Assembly: GCA_041530395.1 (NCBI GenBank)
Contig: CP136945.1
Location: 1,798,001-1,862,000 of the forward strand
Origin: Thermosynechococcaceae cyanobacterium Okahandja
GTDB lineage: Bacteria > Cyanobacteriota > Cyanobacteriia > Thermosynechococcales > Thermosynechococcaceae
Direction: 5' to 3'
DNA: 64,000 nucleotides
The notes under the pieces are model-generated. The model did not search any database, was not told the origin of the DNA, and worked only from the letters and a program-made list of their open reading frames with translations. The position numbers were made by a program, and so were the translations under genes. Shown in pieces: positions 37,379 to 46,110 of this stretch. Positions within the stretch are counted from its first letter, which is position 1, and every line of letters begins with the position of its first letter.

Positions 37379-38350
37379 ATGACTTCGGTAACTTCTCTTT
37401 TCTCGCCCGTTGAAGCAGATCTCTGTGTACTGACAGAGAACCTGAAGGCACTTATTGGGGCACAACACGCTGTACTGTCTGCCGCTGCCGAACACCTGTT
37501 TGCCGCCAATGGCAAGCGTATCCGTCCCGCTATTGTCTTTTTGGTCTCACGAGCCACGCTGCCGGAACAGACCATTACCGCCCGTCACTGCCGCCTTGCC
37601 GAAATTACCGAAATGATCCACACCGCCAGCCTCTTTCACGATGATGTGGTGGATCAAGCACAACTGCGGCGGGGGGTTCCCACCGTTAATAGTGTCTTTG
37701 GCAACCGAGTCGCCATTCAGGCGGGGGATTTTCTCTTTGCCCAAGCCTCATGGTACCTAGCGGATCTCGACAACCTCGAAGTGGTCAAACTCCTCTCTCA
37801 GGTCATCAAAGACTTTGCCGAGGGGGAAATTCGCCAAGGGTTTAATCGTTTTGACACCAGCCTCACCCTAGAAGACTACCTTCTGAAAACCTACTACAAA
37901 ACCGCCTCCCTCATTGCCAACAGTGCTAAGGCCGCAGCGGTTCTCAGTGAAGCGCCCGCCAATGTGACCCAAGCCATGTACACCTACGGCAAAAACCTAG
38001 GACTGGCCTTCCAAATTGTCGATGACATCCTTGACTTTACCCGCTCCACCAGTGAGCTAGGCAAACCAGCAGGTTCCGACTTGCGGGATGGGAACTTAAC
38101 AGCGCCAGTGTTATTTGCCCTGCCCCGCGCACCCTACCTACACACCCTCATCGAGCGCGAATTTAGCGAAGAGGGGGATCTCGACACCGCCCTTGCCCTA
38201 GTCCGCCAAAGTGGTGCCATTGAAGAAGCCCGCACCCTTGCTCAAGAATACGCCAAAGCCGCCTTACCTGCCCTTGAGGTGTTGCCCCCGTCCGAACCGC
38301 GTCAGGCCCTCAGCCAATTAACCGACTATGTGCTGGAGCGATTGTACTAA
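37379..38350 (+). CDS. sds: Solanesyl/polyprenyl diphosphate synthase
   Basis: This trans-isoprenyl diphosphate synthase builds the long side chain of plastoquinone. The 323-residue protein has the two aspartate-rich motifs, LFHDDVVDQAQLRRG (first, about residue 84) and FQIVDDILDFT (second, about 215), plus NGKRIRPAIVFL and the conserved KTASLIANS. Length and motifs fit cyanobacterial solanesyl diphosphate synthase. An ATG follows a short A+T-rich promoter-like region. Confidence 0.93.
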   Translation: MTSVTSLFSPVEADLCVLTENLKALIGAQHAVLSAAAEHLFAANGKRIRPAIVFLVSRATLPEQTITARHCRLAEITEMIHTASLFHDDVVDQAQLRRGVPTVNSVFGNRVAIQAGDFLFAQASWYLADLDNLEVVKLLSQVIKDFAEGEIRQGFNRFDTSLTLEDYLLKTYYKTASLIANSAKAAAVLSEAPANVTQAMYTYGKNLGLAFQIVDDILDFTRSTSELGKPAGSDLRDGNLTAPVLFALPRAPYLHTLIEREFSEEGDLDTALALVRQSGAIEEARTLAQEYAKAALPALEVLPPSEPRQALSQLTDYVLERLY

Positions 38351-38410
38351 GACGCGGCTGACGGCAAAAGCTTGGGGATAAAATGGGGAGTACCGCCTCA
38401 GGGTCAGTTC

Positions 38411-38977
38411 ATGAGTTCGTCCGCCACTGAAACCCCACCCTCGTCTCGCTGGCAGTCTTTGAAGGCCAATATTGGGCTGATCGCTGTCGCCGTTGTGCTC
38501 ACCCTATTGGTGCGCTTTTTTGTTGCTGAGTCGCGGTTTATTCCCTCAGAGTCGATGGAGCCAACCCTCTGGCCGGGCGATCGCATCGTTGTTGAAAAAC
38601 TTACCTATCGCCACCGCCCCCCCCAGCGCGGCGATATTGTGGTGTTTTATACACCGCCACTGTTAGAGACCATGGGTTACCGCAGCGATCAAGCCCTGAT
38701 TAAGCGTGTGATTGCCACGGCTGGAGACACCGTTGCCGTCAAGGAGGGTCGCGTTTGGGTCAACCAGCAGCCGCTAGAAGAACCCTACATTGCTGAAGCT
38801 CCCGTCTATACCATGCCTCCCCTCACGGTGCCGCCGAATACCCTGTTTGTGATGGGGGATAACCGCAACCATAGTAACGACTCACACATTTGGGGGTTTT
38901 TACCCGTCGAGAATGTCATTGGCCGGGCGATCGCCTGCTACTGGCCGCCTCACCACGCTGGACGACTAGGTGCCTGA
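38411..38977 (+). CDS. lepB: Signal peptidase I
   Basis: LepB cleaves Sec and Tat signal peptides at the outer face of the plasma or thylakoid membrane. The 188-residue protein has one N-terminal helix (IGLIAVAVVLTLLVRFFV), the catalytic serine in FIPSESMEPTLWPGDRIVV, the catalytic lysine in LIKRVIATAGDTVAV and the box E motif MGDNRNHSNDSHIWG. I chose ATG 38411. It follows sds by 60 bases. Confidence 0.96.
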   Translation: MSSSATETPPSSRWQSLKANIGLIAVAVVLTLLVRFFVAESRFIPSESMEPTLWPGDRIVVEKLTYRHRPPQRGDIVVFYTPPLLETMGYRSDQALIKRVIATAGDTVAVKEGRVWVNQQPLEEPYIAEAPVYTMPPLTVPPNTLFVMGDNRNHSNDSHIWGFLPVENVIGRAIACYWPPHHAGRLGA

Positions 38978-39066
38978 AGCGCACCCCCTATAGACCCACC
39001 CACCGTCAAAAAGAATGCTCTCAGTCTGTTGGTTCTGTTTGTTACACACCTAAAGGTTTAATAACC

Positions 39067-39789
39067 ATGTTTCTTAATCTCAAAGATATTATTCTGCTAC
39101 TGCACCCCATTCTGGCCTGCACCTTCATCTTTCCGCTGATTGGCATGACAACCTTTTTCGCTTTACAAACCCGTGAACGGCGGCTGGCCAGTAAATCAGC
39201 CATTCCAGCAACCGTGGGGTCGCTTCACGTCAAGCTGGGCAATCTCTTGGCGGCAGGCGTTGTGGGTATTACCCTCGTGGCTCTAGCCTACTCGGTAGTC
39301 TTTGGGTTTCAGGGCTTTTTAATGCAGGCGGAAAATAATGCTCTGCAGCCACTTTCGGTGATTTTGGTGGCCTTAATGTTTGTTGTGACGATTGGGGCAA
39401 CGGTCCTGCTGTACCAGGCACCCTCAAAGCTATGGCGGGGGGTATTTGCCACGCTTTCGGGCATGGGGGTGGTGGTGCTGGCCTTTCAGCCGGGGGTATT
39501 CCGTCGGGATGATGAGTGGTGGGTGTCCCACTTTTACTTTGGTTTAGTTGTGGTCATGCTCATGATTTTCTCGGTTGCCATTGTGCGTGACATTTATCAA
39601 GATCGCTCCCTCACATGGCGCCGCATCCACATTGGCCTGAATACGCTTGCTTTGGTGCTATTTGTTTTGCAAGGTATTACCGGCACCCGCGATCTGCTGG
39701 AAATTCCCCTGAGTTGGCAGGCTCCGGTGGTATATCAATGCAACTTTGATGTTAACTCCCCAGACTTTAAGACCTGTCCGTCCCCCTAA
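39067..39789 (+). CDS. DUF4079 membrane protein
   Basis: The 240-residue protein has about six hydrophobic segments and opens with LNLKDIILLLHPILACTFIF, as in cyanobacterial DUF4079 proteins. Conserved histidines in LLHPIL, VGSLHVKLGN, VSHFYFG and WRRIHIGLN suggest possible heme ligands, as in cytochrome b561-like four-helix proteins. The function is unknown. The ATG at 39067 is chosen because the longer open frame upstream overlaps lepB. Confidence 0.85.
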   Translation: MFLNLKDIILLLHPILACTFIFPLIGMTTFFALQTRERRLASKSAIPATVGSLHVKLGNLLAAGVVGITLVALAYSVVFGFQGFLMQAENNALQPLSVILVALMFVVTIGATVLLYQAPSKLWRGVFATLSGMGVVVLAFQPGVFRRDDEWWVSHFYFGLVVVMLMIFSVAIVRDIYQDRSLTWRRIHIGLNTLALVLFVLQGITGTRDLLEIPLSWQAPVVYQCNFDVNSPDFKTCPSP

Positions 39790-39856
39790 TCCCGGTAGAA
39801 TAGCTAGGGGTTAACCGCCTCCCTGCACCGATCAGGGGGAGATTAGAGGGTTTGTC

Positions 39857-40693
39857 ATGACCGATTTAGTCACTTGGCTTCAGGCCATCATTTTGGGATT
39901 GGTGCAAGGCATTACGGAGTTCTTGCCCATTAGCAGCACTGCCCATTTGATTTTGTTTAGCGATCTGTTGGGCTGGAAGGGCATTTGGCACAAGACGGCT
40001 CTCGATGCGATGCAGTTTGGTAGCGTCATTGCCGTGTTTTGGTACTTTTGGCAGGACATTCGCCACATTGCGACGGGGGCATGGCACGCATGGCGGCAAC
40101 AGGACTGGCAGCGGGAAGAGTGGAAACTCTTTGTGGGCATTAGCGTGGGCACGGTTCCGGCCTTGGTGGTGGGGTTCATTCTCAAGCAGGCCAAGGTTGA
40201 ACTGGACACGCCCCAGATTATTGCCACAATGGCAATTACGATGGCAGTTCTGCTCGGGCTAGCGGAAAAGCTGGCATCCCGCAAGCGCACCTATCAAGAC
40301 ATTGGTGTTTGGGATGGCATTCTTGTCGGCTGCGGCCAAGTGATTGCTCTGTTGCCGGGGGCTTCCCGCTCCGGCTCAACCTTAACAACGGCTCTTTTTT
40401 TAGGACTGAATCGGGAAACGGCTGCGCGTTTTTCCTTTTTACTGGGGATTCCCACCCTGACCATTGCCACCCTAGTACAGGCCAAGGATGTGTTTGACGA
40501 GGGAACCCTCGGGATTCCCCTGCTCATTGCGATTCTCTCGAGCATGATCTTTTCTTATTTGGCCATTGCTTGGTTGCTCAAGTTTCTGCAGCGGCACTCC
40601 ACGTGGGTATTTATCTGGTATCGGATTGGCTTGGGCGTGGCTCTCTGGGGGGCGATCGCCATGGGGGCGCTCCGCGGCACTAGCGCAAGATGA
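39857..40693 (+). CDS. uppP: Undecaprenyl-diphosphatase UppP/BacA
   Basis: UppP recycles the lipid carrier of peptidoglycan and polysaccharide synthesis by dephosphorylating undecaprenyl diphosphate. The 278-residue membrane protein has QGITEFLPISSTAHLILF near the N-terminus and LLPGASRSGSTLTTAL near residue 170, the two conserved catalytic boxes. The last residues and the TGA stop at 40691-40693 fall at the right end of a 268-bp miniature element, so the natural C-terminus may have been altered by its insertion. Confidence 0.95.
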   Translation: MTDLVTWLQAIILGLVQGITEFLPISSTAHLILFSDLLGWKGIWHKTALDAMQFGSVIAVFWYFWQDIRHIATGAWHAWRQQDWQREEWKLFVGISVGTVPALVVGFILKQAKVELDTPQIIATMAITMAVLLGLAEKLASRKRTYQDIGVWDGILVGCGQVIALLPGASRSGSTLTTALFLGLNRETAARFSFLLGIPTLTIATLVQAKDVFDEGTLGIPLLIAILSSMIFSYLAIAWLLKFLQRHSTWVFIWYRIGLGVALWGAIAMGALRGTSAR

Positions 40694-40957
40694 ACTACCC
40701 CACCGTATAGGCGGATGGAGTTTCTGTCTCTTCTTCTGCCCTAGTTGCTTCATCGAATTCGTATCTCCACGAGTCTCCGAAGTAGAGCTAGGACATCCAA
40801 GACTAACGAGGGTCGTTCCAACCCCCGGTCGACCCATAGGTCGACTTGCTGCTTTAGTGTAGCACATCTTTCGAGATTGACTAGAGGTTGTTCCATCATT
40901 TGGAAGAGCGGTCGCTATCCATCCCCACCGTATAGACGGTGGGGAATTCCGCGAGAA
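40690..40957 (-). mobile_element. 268-bp miniature IS605 derivative at the uppP stop codon
   Basis: On the minus strand this segment matches the element at 57.6 kb in three blocks: the left end (TTCTCGCGGAATTCC plus a CCCCACCG/CGGTGGGG hairpin at 40923-40944), the tnpA-tnpB intergenic region (TCTAGTCAATCTCGAAAGATG-like, near 40,850-40,890), and the last codons of tnpB (MKQLGQKKR, near 40,740) running into the right end GGGGTAGTTCAT. It is thus an internal-deletion derivative with no gene of its own. Confidence 0.88.
40923..40944. repeat. Left-end hairpin of the miniature element
   Basis: CCCCACCG-TATAGA-CGGTGGGG is a perfect 8-bp stem with a 6-base loop. The counterpart in the 57.6-kb element (57588-57610) has the same stem with one bulged T. 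Confidence 0.85.
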
Positions 40958-41120
40958 CCGTTTATATAAACTTAACTTTGCCTGTGGCCAAGATCACAGG
41001 AGAATCACGGATGTGCTGTCATACTGGGGTATGGGATTGTAGAAAGTAACCTTCGTTCAGCGGTGCCCTCATAAGTTCCTGATGCCCTCCTAATACACTT
41101 GGCGAGAGATTGTGTACCCT

Positions 41121-41906
41121 ATGCCAGCCCATACCCTTAACACCGAGTTAAGAACCTCAACGCTTTCGCTGCTACAGGCGTATCAACTCACACCGACTTT
41201 AGAATTACGAAATCAACTGGTGCAGCTTAACTTGGGGTTAGTGCGCAAGGAGGCTCACCGCTGGGTACAGTGCTCTCAGGAAAGTTTCGAAGACTTAGTG
41301 CAAATTGGTGCCATGGGGTTAATTCGCGCGATTGAGCGGTTTGACCCCGGGAAGGGGGTCGCTTTTAGCTCCTTTGCCATCCCCTACATCCGCGGTGAAA
41401 TTCAGCACTATTTGCGGGATAAAAGCCCCCACATTCGGGTACCACGGCGCTGGCAAACCCTATACGGCCAAGCCAAGCGTGTGAGTCAAGAACTGCGGCA
41501 GCAGCTTAACCGCTTTCCCACCGACGCTGAAATTGCCGCTGCCTTGGAGGTGCCCCTTGAGGAGTGGCAGGCGGCCAAGCTAGCAACGTACCACACCAGC
41601 CCCATGAGCCTAGATGCCCCCACGGCTGAAGGGGATGAGGAGAGGGTAACCCTTGGGGAGGTGGTTCCTGACCAGCGCTATCAAAGCTTTCAACTGGCTC
41701 AGGAAGATCGGTTGCGCTTGCAGCAGTGCCTCCAGAAACTGGAACGCCGTACCTGCCAAATTTTAGAGTTTGTGTTTCTATACGATCTGAGCCAAAAGGA
41801 AACGGCTGATCTGCTGGGGTTAAGCGCGGTTACCGTCTCACGCCAAATTAAAAAAGGGCTACAGACGCTACAGCGGCTCATGAGTACCGATACCCCCGAA
41901 CAGTAA
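41121..41906 (+). CDS. sigF: Group 3 sigma-70 factor, SigF type
   Basis: The roughly 261-residue sigma factor lacks region 1.1. It has region 2 (LVQIGAMGLIRAIERFDPGKGVAFSSFAIPYIRGEI), region 3 (QRKR-like segment with RFPTDAEIAAALEVP) and region 4 (ILEFVFLYDLSQKETADLLGL with a helix-turn-helix). In cyanobacteria SigF controls pilus and cell-surface genes. GTG 41112 is an alternative start. A 163-base region upstream, next to the miniature element, should hold its promoter. It may be co-transcribed with the DM13 lipoprotein gene 22 bases later. Confidence 0.88.
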   Translation: MPAHTLNTELRTSTLSLLQAYQLTPTLELRNQLVQLNLGLVRKEAHRWVQCSQESFEDLVQIGAMGLIRAIERFDPGKGVAFSSFAIPYIRGEIQHYLRDKSPHIRVPRRWQTLYGQAKRVSQELRQQLNRFPTDAEIAAALEVPLEEWQAAKLATYHTSPMSLDAPTAEGDEERVTLGEVVPDQRYQSFQLAQEDRLRLQQCLQKLERRTCQILEFVFLYDLSQKETADLLGLSAVTVSRQIKKGLQTLQRLMSTDTPEQ

Positions 41907-41928
41907 TTCACTCACCGAGGTTATTATT

Positions 41929-42462
41929 TTGTTAAATAAATTTCTATTACTGGGTTTTTCCCTTGCTCTAGCGGCAGCTTGCACATCCTATCGCTCAGAG
42001 GAAGTGAGGGGAAGCACCGAAACGCAGACAGTGCCCTCCCCATCCGTTGCTGGTGACGTTCAGGCAAGGATGCCGGACGGCGAGGTAACGGCTAGTACGC
42101 AAGACGAAGGGGTCATTCAGTCCGGCAACTTTATTGCTGGGGAGTATGCCACCTCTGGAGTAGCCAGAATTCTAGGGGATTCGGGGCAGTTGCTTCTGGA
42201 ATTGGATCAAAGCTTTCAAACCTCGCCTATGGGGCCTGATTTAGTTGTTGTTCTCCACCGATCTAATGACGTTATTGGTTCAGCACAGCCCCCTGCGTTC
42301 CCGCTTCAAGAAGGCGATTATGTTGTTTTGGCGGCGCTTCAATCCTTTAGCGGACAGCAAAGGTACCCTATTCCAGACACGGTCAATTTAGATGATTACC
42401 GATCAGTCGCCATTTGGTGCCGACGGTTTAATGCCACATTTGGGGCTGCAACCCTTCAGTAG
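41929..42462 (+). CDS. DM13-domain lipoprotein
   Basis: The 177-residue precursor starts with a lipoprotein signal (LLLGFSLALAAAC, Cys at about 18), then a Ser/Thr/Glu-rich linker, then a DM13 domain from about residue 70: SGNFIAGEYATSGVARIL, LELDQSFQTSPMGPDLVVVLH and the closing VAIWCRRFNATFGAATL with its conserved cysteine. DM13 is thought to be an electron-transfer or redox domain. The start is TTG. Its position right after sigF hints at shared surface-related control. Confidence 0.85.
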   Translation: MLNKFLLLGFSLALAAACTSYRSEEVRGSTETQTVPSPSVAGDVQARMPDGEVTASTQDEGVIQSGNFIAGEYATSGVARILGDSGQLLLELDQSFQTSPMGPDLVVVLHRSNDVIGSAQPPAFPLQEGDYVVLAALQSFSGQQRYPIPDTVNLDDYRSVAIWCRRFNATFGAATLQ

Positions 42463-42514
42463 CAGGCATAACCCACTTTGGCATCAGGGGGCATCACCTG
42501 AAGTATAAAAAATA

Positions 42515-44824
42515 TTACCCAGAGTTGAGGCGCTCAAGGGGCGTTAGCGTAGGATCAACCACTTTTTGACCCCGTCCCGGAAAGCGAATAGCCAAGGAGA
42601 CGCTGCGCCCCATCCTAAAGATATGACTCACTTCTCCGGCACCGTACAGGGGATGGACTAGGCGATCGCCCACGCGCCATTGTTCGTTGCCTTGGGATGT
42701 GCGGGGGGCAGGGGGAGCCGTCTTGCGCCGCAGCACCGTACCGGCCAGCAGTTCTGGGGGCAGTTCGCTGAGGAATTGCGAGGGAATGGCATCTTCGCTT
42801 CTGCCGTAGAGACGACGACTTTGGGCAAAGTTGAGAAACAGTTGCTCTTGGGCACGGGTAATTCCCACATAGCAGAGGCGGCGCTCCTCTTCAAGGGCAA
42901 GGGGATCGTTCAGGCTACGGTAATTCGGAAATAGTCCCTGCTCTAAACCCACTAAAAACACCACCGGAAACTCTAAGCCTTTCGCCGCGTGCAGCGTCAT
43001 TAAGGACACCACTCCGGCCTCGGAATCCACCGTATCCAAATCTGAGGCCAAGGCCGAACTGTTCAAAAATTCACTCAGGGTTGCGCCCTCATTTTCTTCG
43101 CTAAACTGCTGCGCTGCGTTCACTAGCTCGGCTAGGTTTTGCAGGCGGTCAAGGCTTTCATCGGTGCCGTCGTTTTCCAGTTCACGGCGGTAGCCTGTCT
43201 CCTCAATCACGGCTTTAACCAGTTCCGGCAAGCCAATATCATCCACAAGGGTGCGCAATTTTTGTACCAGAGCCACAAACTGTTGCAGGGCTCGACTGGC
43301 ACGCCCCGCTAAGGGCACCATAGATTCTGCATCACTGATGAGTTCCCAAAGGGGTAGCCCCAAGGTTTGGGCCGCGTCGTTGAGGCGCTCAAGGGTGGTT
43401 TTGCCAATGCTCCGTCGCGGTACGTTAATAATGCGCCGCAGACTGATGGTATCTTGGGGGTTTTGCAGCAGCCGTAGGTAGGCCAAGATGTCTTTGATTT
43501 CTTTGCGATCGTAGAACTTGAGGCCACCAACAACGGTATAGGGAATATTGGCGCGCACTAGGGCGTCTTCAAAGGGACGGGATTGGGCATTGGTGCGGTA
43601 CAAAATGGCAAAGCGTCCCCAGTCGGGTTCGAGGCGATCGCCACTGAGGGTTTTAATTTTCTGAGCCACAAAATAGGCTTCATCGGTTTCAGTGGCATGG
43701 CACTGACAGTAAATGGGCTGACCGGCACCTTTGGTGGGGCGGAGCACCTTATCAATACGCTCGCTATTGTGCGCAATCAGGTGGTTGGCCGCTTCAAGGA
43801 TATTGGCCACGGAGCGATAATTTTCTTCTAACTTAATCATGGTGCGGCTGTCATCGTCCGCTAAGCCATCGCCAAAATCCCGCTGAAAGTTCATCAGAAT
43901 CCTAAAATCGGCACAGCGGAAGGAGTAAATCGACTGATCCACATCCCCGACCACAAAGACGGAGCGCTCCTGCCAATTTTGGAAACGCTGGGGTGGGGTG
44001 CCATTGGTCACTAAAAGGCGAATGAGGTCGTACTGGGTTTGGTTGGTATCTTGGTACTCATCCACCAAGATGTGCTGAAACTGCTGATGCCATCGATCGC
44101 GAATGGGGGCTTGCTGCTGGAAAAGACGCACCGTCAGCAAAATCAGATCATCAAAATCGAGGGCATTGTTGCGAGCCAGTGCGGCTTCATAGCGTCGATA
44201 CACTTCGGCGGCGGTGCGGGCGGCGGGCGATCGCTGCTGCTCCAATTGTTCCGGCGTTAGCCCCTGATTTTTGGCATGGCTAATTTTGTAGCGAATGCCC
44301 CGCGGGTCATTGCGGCGCTCATCTAAATTCAACTCACCGATGACAATTTCTTTGATTAACGTTTGAACATCGGCCTCGTCAAAAATCGTGAAATTGCGGG
44401 TCCAGCGATACCCCTGGGGGTGCTCGTAGGTTTCTACTTCAAGGCGCAGCAGCCGCGCACAAACGCTGTGGAATGTACCAATCCAGAGGGGTTTAGTATA
44501 GGTGTGGTAAACCTGCGATCGCAGCCGTTTTTGCTCAAGGGGCGATAGATCCGGCCAATCCCGTTGGTACAATTCGGCGGCCACCTGCTGAGCAAAAAGG
44601 TGCTCTAGGCGTTCCTTCATTTCACGGGCAGCCTTATTTGTAAACGTCACCGCCAGAATATGGGCAGGATTCACCTGATGCTGTTGAATTAAATGGGCAA
44701 TCCGATAGGTGAGGGTGCGGGTTTTGCCCGAGCCTGCCCCCGCCACCACCAGCATTGGACCGCAGTAGTGCTGCACCGCCTGTTGCTGGGAGGGGTTCAA
44801 CCCCGCTAAAAAATCGCTTGTCAT
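42515..44824 (-). CDS. pcrA: UvrD/PcrA-type DNA helicase
   Basis: This superfamily 1 helicase (769 residues) unwinds DNA in repair and recombination. Motifs are in order: Q-motif NPSQQQAV, Walker A GAGSGKTRTLTYR, motif II VDEYQDTNQTQ, motif III GDVDQSIYSFR, motif IV/V VSLMTLHAAKGLEFPVVFLVG and VI YVGITRAQEQLFL. The C-terminal Tudor-like tail (WRVGDRLVHPLYGAGEV) is characteristic of PcrA/UvrD. It is transcribed opposite to sigF. Confidence 0.96.
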   Translation of the reverse strand: MTSDFLAGLNPSQQQAVQHYCGPMLVVAGAGSGKTRTLTYRIAHLIQQHQVNPAHILAVTFTNKAAREMKERLEHLFAQQVAAELYQRDWPDLSPLEQKRLRSQVYHTYTKPLWIGTFHSVCARLLRLEVETYEHPQGYRWTRNFTIFDEADVQTLIKEIVIGELNLDERRNDPRGIRYKISHAKNQGLTPEQLEQQRSPAARTAAEVYRRYEAALARNNALDFDDLILLTVRLFQQQAPIRDRWHQQFQHILVDEYQDTNQTQYDLIRLLVTNGTPPQRFQNWQERSVFVVGDVDQSIYSFRCADFRILMNFQRDFGDGLADDDSRTMIKLEENYRSVANILEAANHLIAHNSERIDKVLRPTKGAGQPIYCQCHATETDEAYFVAQKIKTLSGDRLEPDWGRFAILYRTNAQSRPFEDALVRANIPYTVVGGLKFYDRKEIKDILAYLRLLQNPQDTISLRRIINVPRRSIGKTTLERLNDAAQTLGLPLWELISDAESMVPLAGRASRALQQFVALVQKLRTLVDDIGLPELVKAVIEETGYRRELENDGTDESLDRLQNLAELVNAAQQFSEENEGATLSEFLNSSALASDLDTVDSEAGVVSLMTLHAAKGLEFPVVFLVGLEQGLFPNYRSLNDPLALEEERRLCYVGITRAQEQLFLNFAQSRRLYGRSEDAIPSQFLSELPPELLAGTVLRRKTAPPAPRTSQGNEQWRVGDRLVHPLYGAGEVSHIFRMGRSVSLAIRFPGRGQKVVDPTLTPLERLNSG

Positions 44825-44848
44825 GGGCTGCTTCTTGTGCGCTCCAGT

Positions 44849-45556
44849 CTATATCATAGTTCTTTTGTTTTCCGCATCGATGAGGGAATAGTGGAGATAG
44901 ACCTCATTCCCCACCGGTAATGCCTTCAGCAACTGCATTGGTGGTAAGTTACACGCGGGGAGAGGCATGAGGCTCGGGGCGGCAGTTCCTAGCAAGAGGG
45001 GGCACAGAGTTAACCATAGCTCATCAATGGCCTGCACCTGCAGCAGGGAGGCAAACAGGTGGCCACCCCCCAAGACCGCAAGGTGCTGAATCCCGATCGC
45101 CACCATTTGGTCAAAGACTGCCTGCCAACGCCAAGGGGGGGGATCATCGGCATACCAGCAATAGTCAAAGTGGCCAGACCCCCGCCAGCGATCGCCACCC
45201 GCCGTGGTGGTCACGAGGGCGCGGGGAATCGGCTGACGAAAAAACGACAGCGACGCATCTAGATCGCCACTGGCCGAGCAGACAATTTGTAACGGTTGGG
45301 GGGAACGACCCGCCTTGAGGCGCGCTTCGATTAAGGCGGGGGATTGCAGCCGCATTGCTGTGCCACCCAAGCGGAGAGTGGTTGCTCCAAATAAGACCGC
45401 ATCCGCTTGCGCCACCTGTTCCTCTAGGTGCTGGAAGTCGTAGGCGGAGGCAATCCGCTCCCCTTTCGCTTCGGCTCGCGCTAGCTTGCCATCCAAACTG
45501 ACCGCAAGGATGGCGGTTATCTGTGGTCGCTGTGGAGAACGGGAGAAGCGGCTCAA
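44849..45556 (-). CDS. RibD C-terminal-type reductase
   Basis: The 235-residue protein has the dihydrofolate-reductase-like fold of the RibD C-terminal domain: ITAILAVSLDGKLARAEAKG, DAVLFGATTLRLGG and HLAVLGGGHLFASLLQ, and ends in the family's WLTLCPLLLGTA strand. No deaminase domain is present. It may reduce the riboflavin intermediate, or another pyrimidine or pterin; cyanobacteria often carry the reductase apart from RibD. It overlaps the DUF1830 gene by 4 bases. Confidence 0.85.
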   Translation of the reverse strand: MSRFSRSPQRPQITAILAVSLDGKLARAEAKGERIASAYDFQHLEEQVAQADAVLFGATTLRLGGTAMRLQSPALIEARLKAGRSPQPLQIVCSASGDLDASLSFFRQPIPRALVTTTAGGDRWRGSGHFDYCWYADDPPPWRWQAVFDQMVAIGIQHLAVLGGGHLFASLLQVQAIDELWLTLCPLLLGTAAPSLMPLPACNLPPMQLLKALPVGNEVYLHYSLIDAENKRTMI

Positions 45557-45900
45557 TGGCTCATGACTTTTTCAGGGACGCCTTCATTCAGCAATTCTAG
45601 CCGCTGCTGGCTGACCGGATCATTGGGAAAAAAATTATCGTCCCCTTCCTGAACCAGTAACTCGGTGCAGGGAATGGTGTCGGAGAGAATGGCACTGGCC
45701 ATCATGCCGCTGTGCACTTCCAGTTGACCTTGGCGGGGAGACTCAAAGACCAGCCGCTGACCCGGAAAAACCACCCGTTCAAAATACCAATTGGCAATAT
45801 TCGTAATTCGCACCACCTGTATTTTGCTGGTGGCGTTGACATAGCAGCAGAGGATGCGATCGCAACTATCGTGGGGCACGGGATCAAATATCTGTGGCAT
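45553..45900 (-). CDS. DUF1830 protein
   Basis: The 115-residue protein contains ILCCYVNATSKIQVVRITN and NWYFERVVFPGQRLVFE, the hallmark of DUF1830, a small family confined to cyanobacteria and a few relatives. It is soluble, with no signal peptide. The gene overlaps the RibD-type reductase by 4 bases, so the two are co-translated. The role is unknown. Confidence 0.88.
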   Translation of the reverse strand: MPQIFDPVPHDSCDRILCCYVNATSKIQVVRITNIANWYFERVVFPGQRLVFESPRQGQLEVHSGMMASAILSDTIPCTELLVQEGDDNFFPNDPVSQQRLELLNEGVPEKVMSH

Positions 45901-46110
45901 ACGGCAATGATGTTTTTTATAGAAGACTCTTTACCCTGCTTAGCCTAACACTGGATTTTTGATACGGTTGTAAACTCAACTACAAGATTAGTCATTGATC
46001 CCCTCCTTATTTCGCCCTGATCTCGCCAGTATCATGCCTCTAATGTGCTACAACGTGAACAGATGCAACAATTTTTTAAGAATTTATCCCAACCATAGAT
46101 CTTTAAGCCA

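Noticed and set aside
40472-40867. 131-codon minus-strand frame overlapping uppP and the miniature element
   Set aside because: The part with VSLGCPSSTSETRG is a leftover of the tnpB tail; the rest is antisense to uppP.
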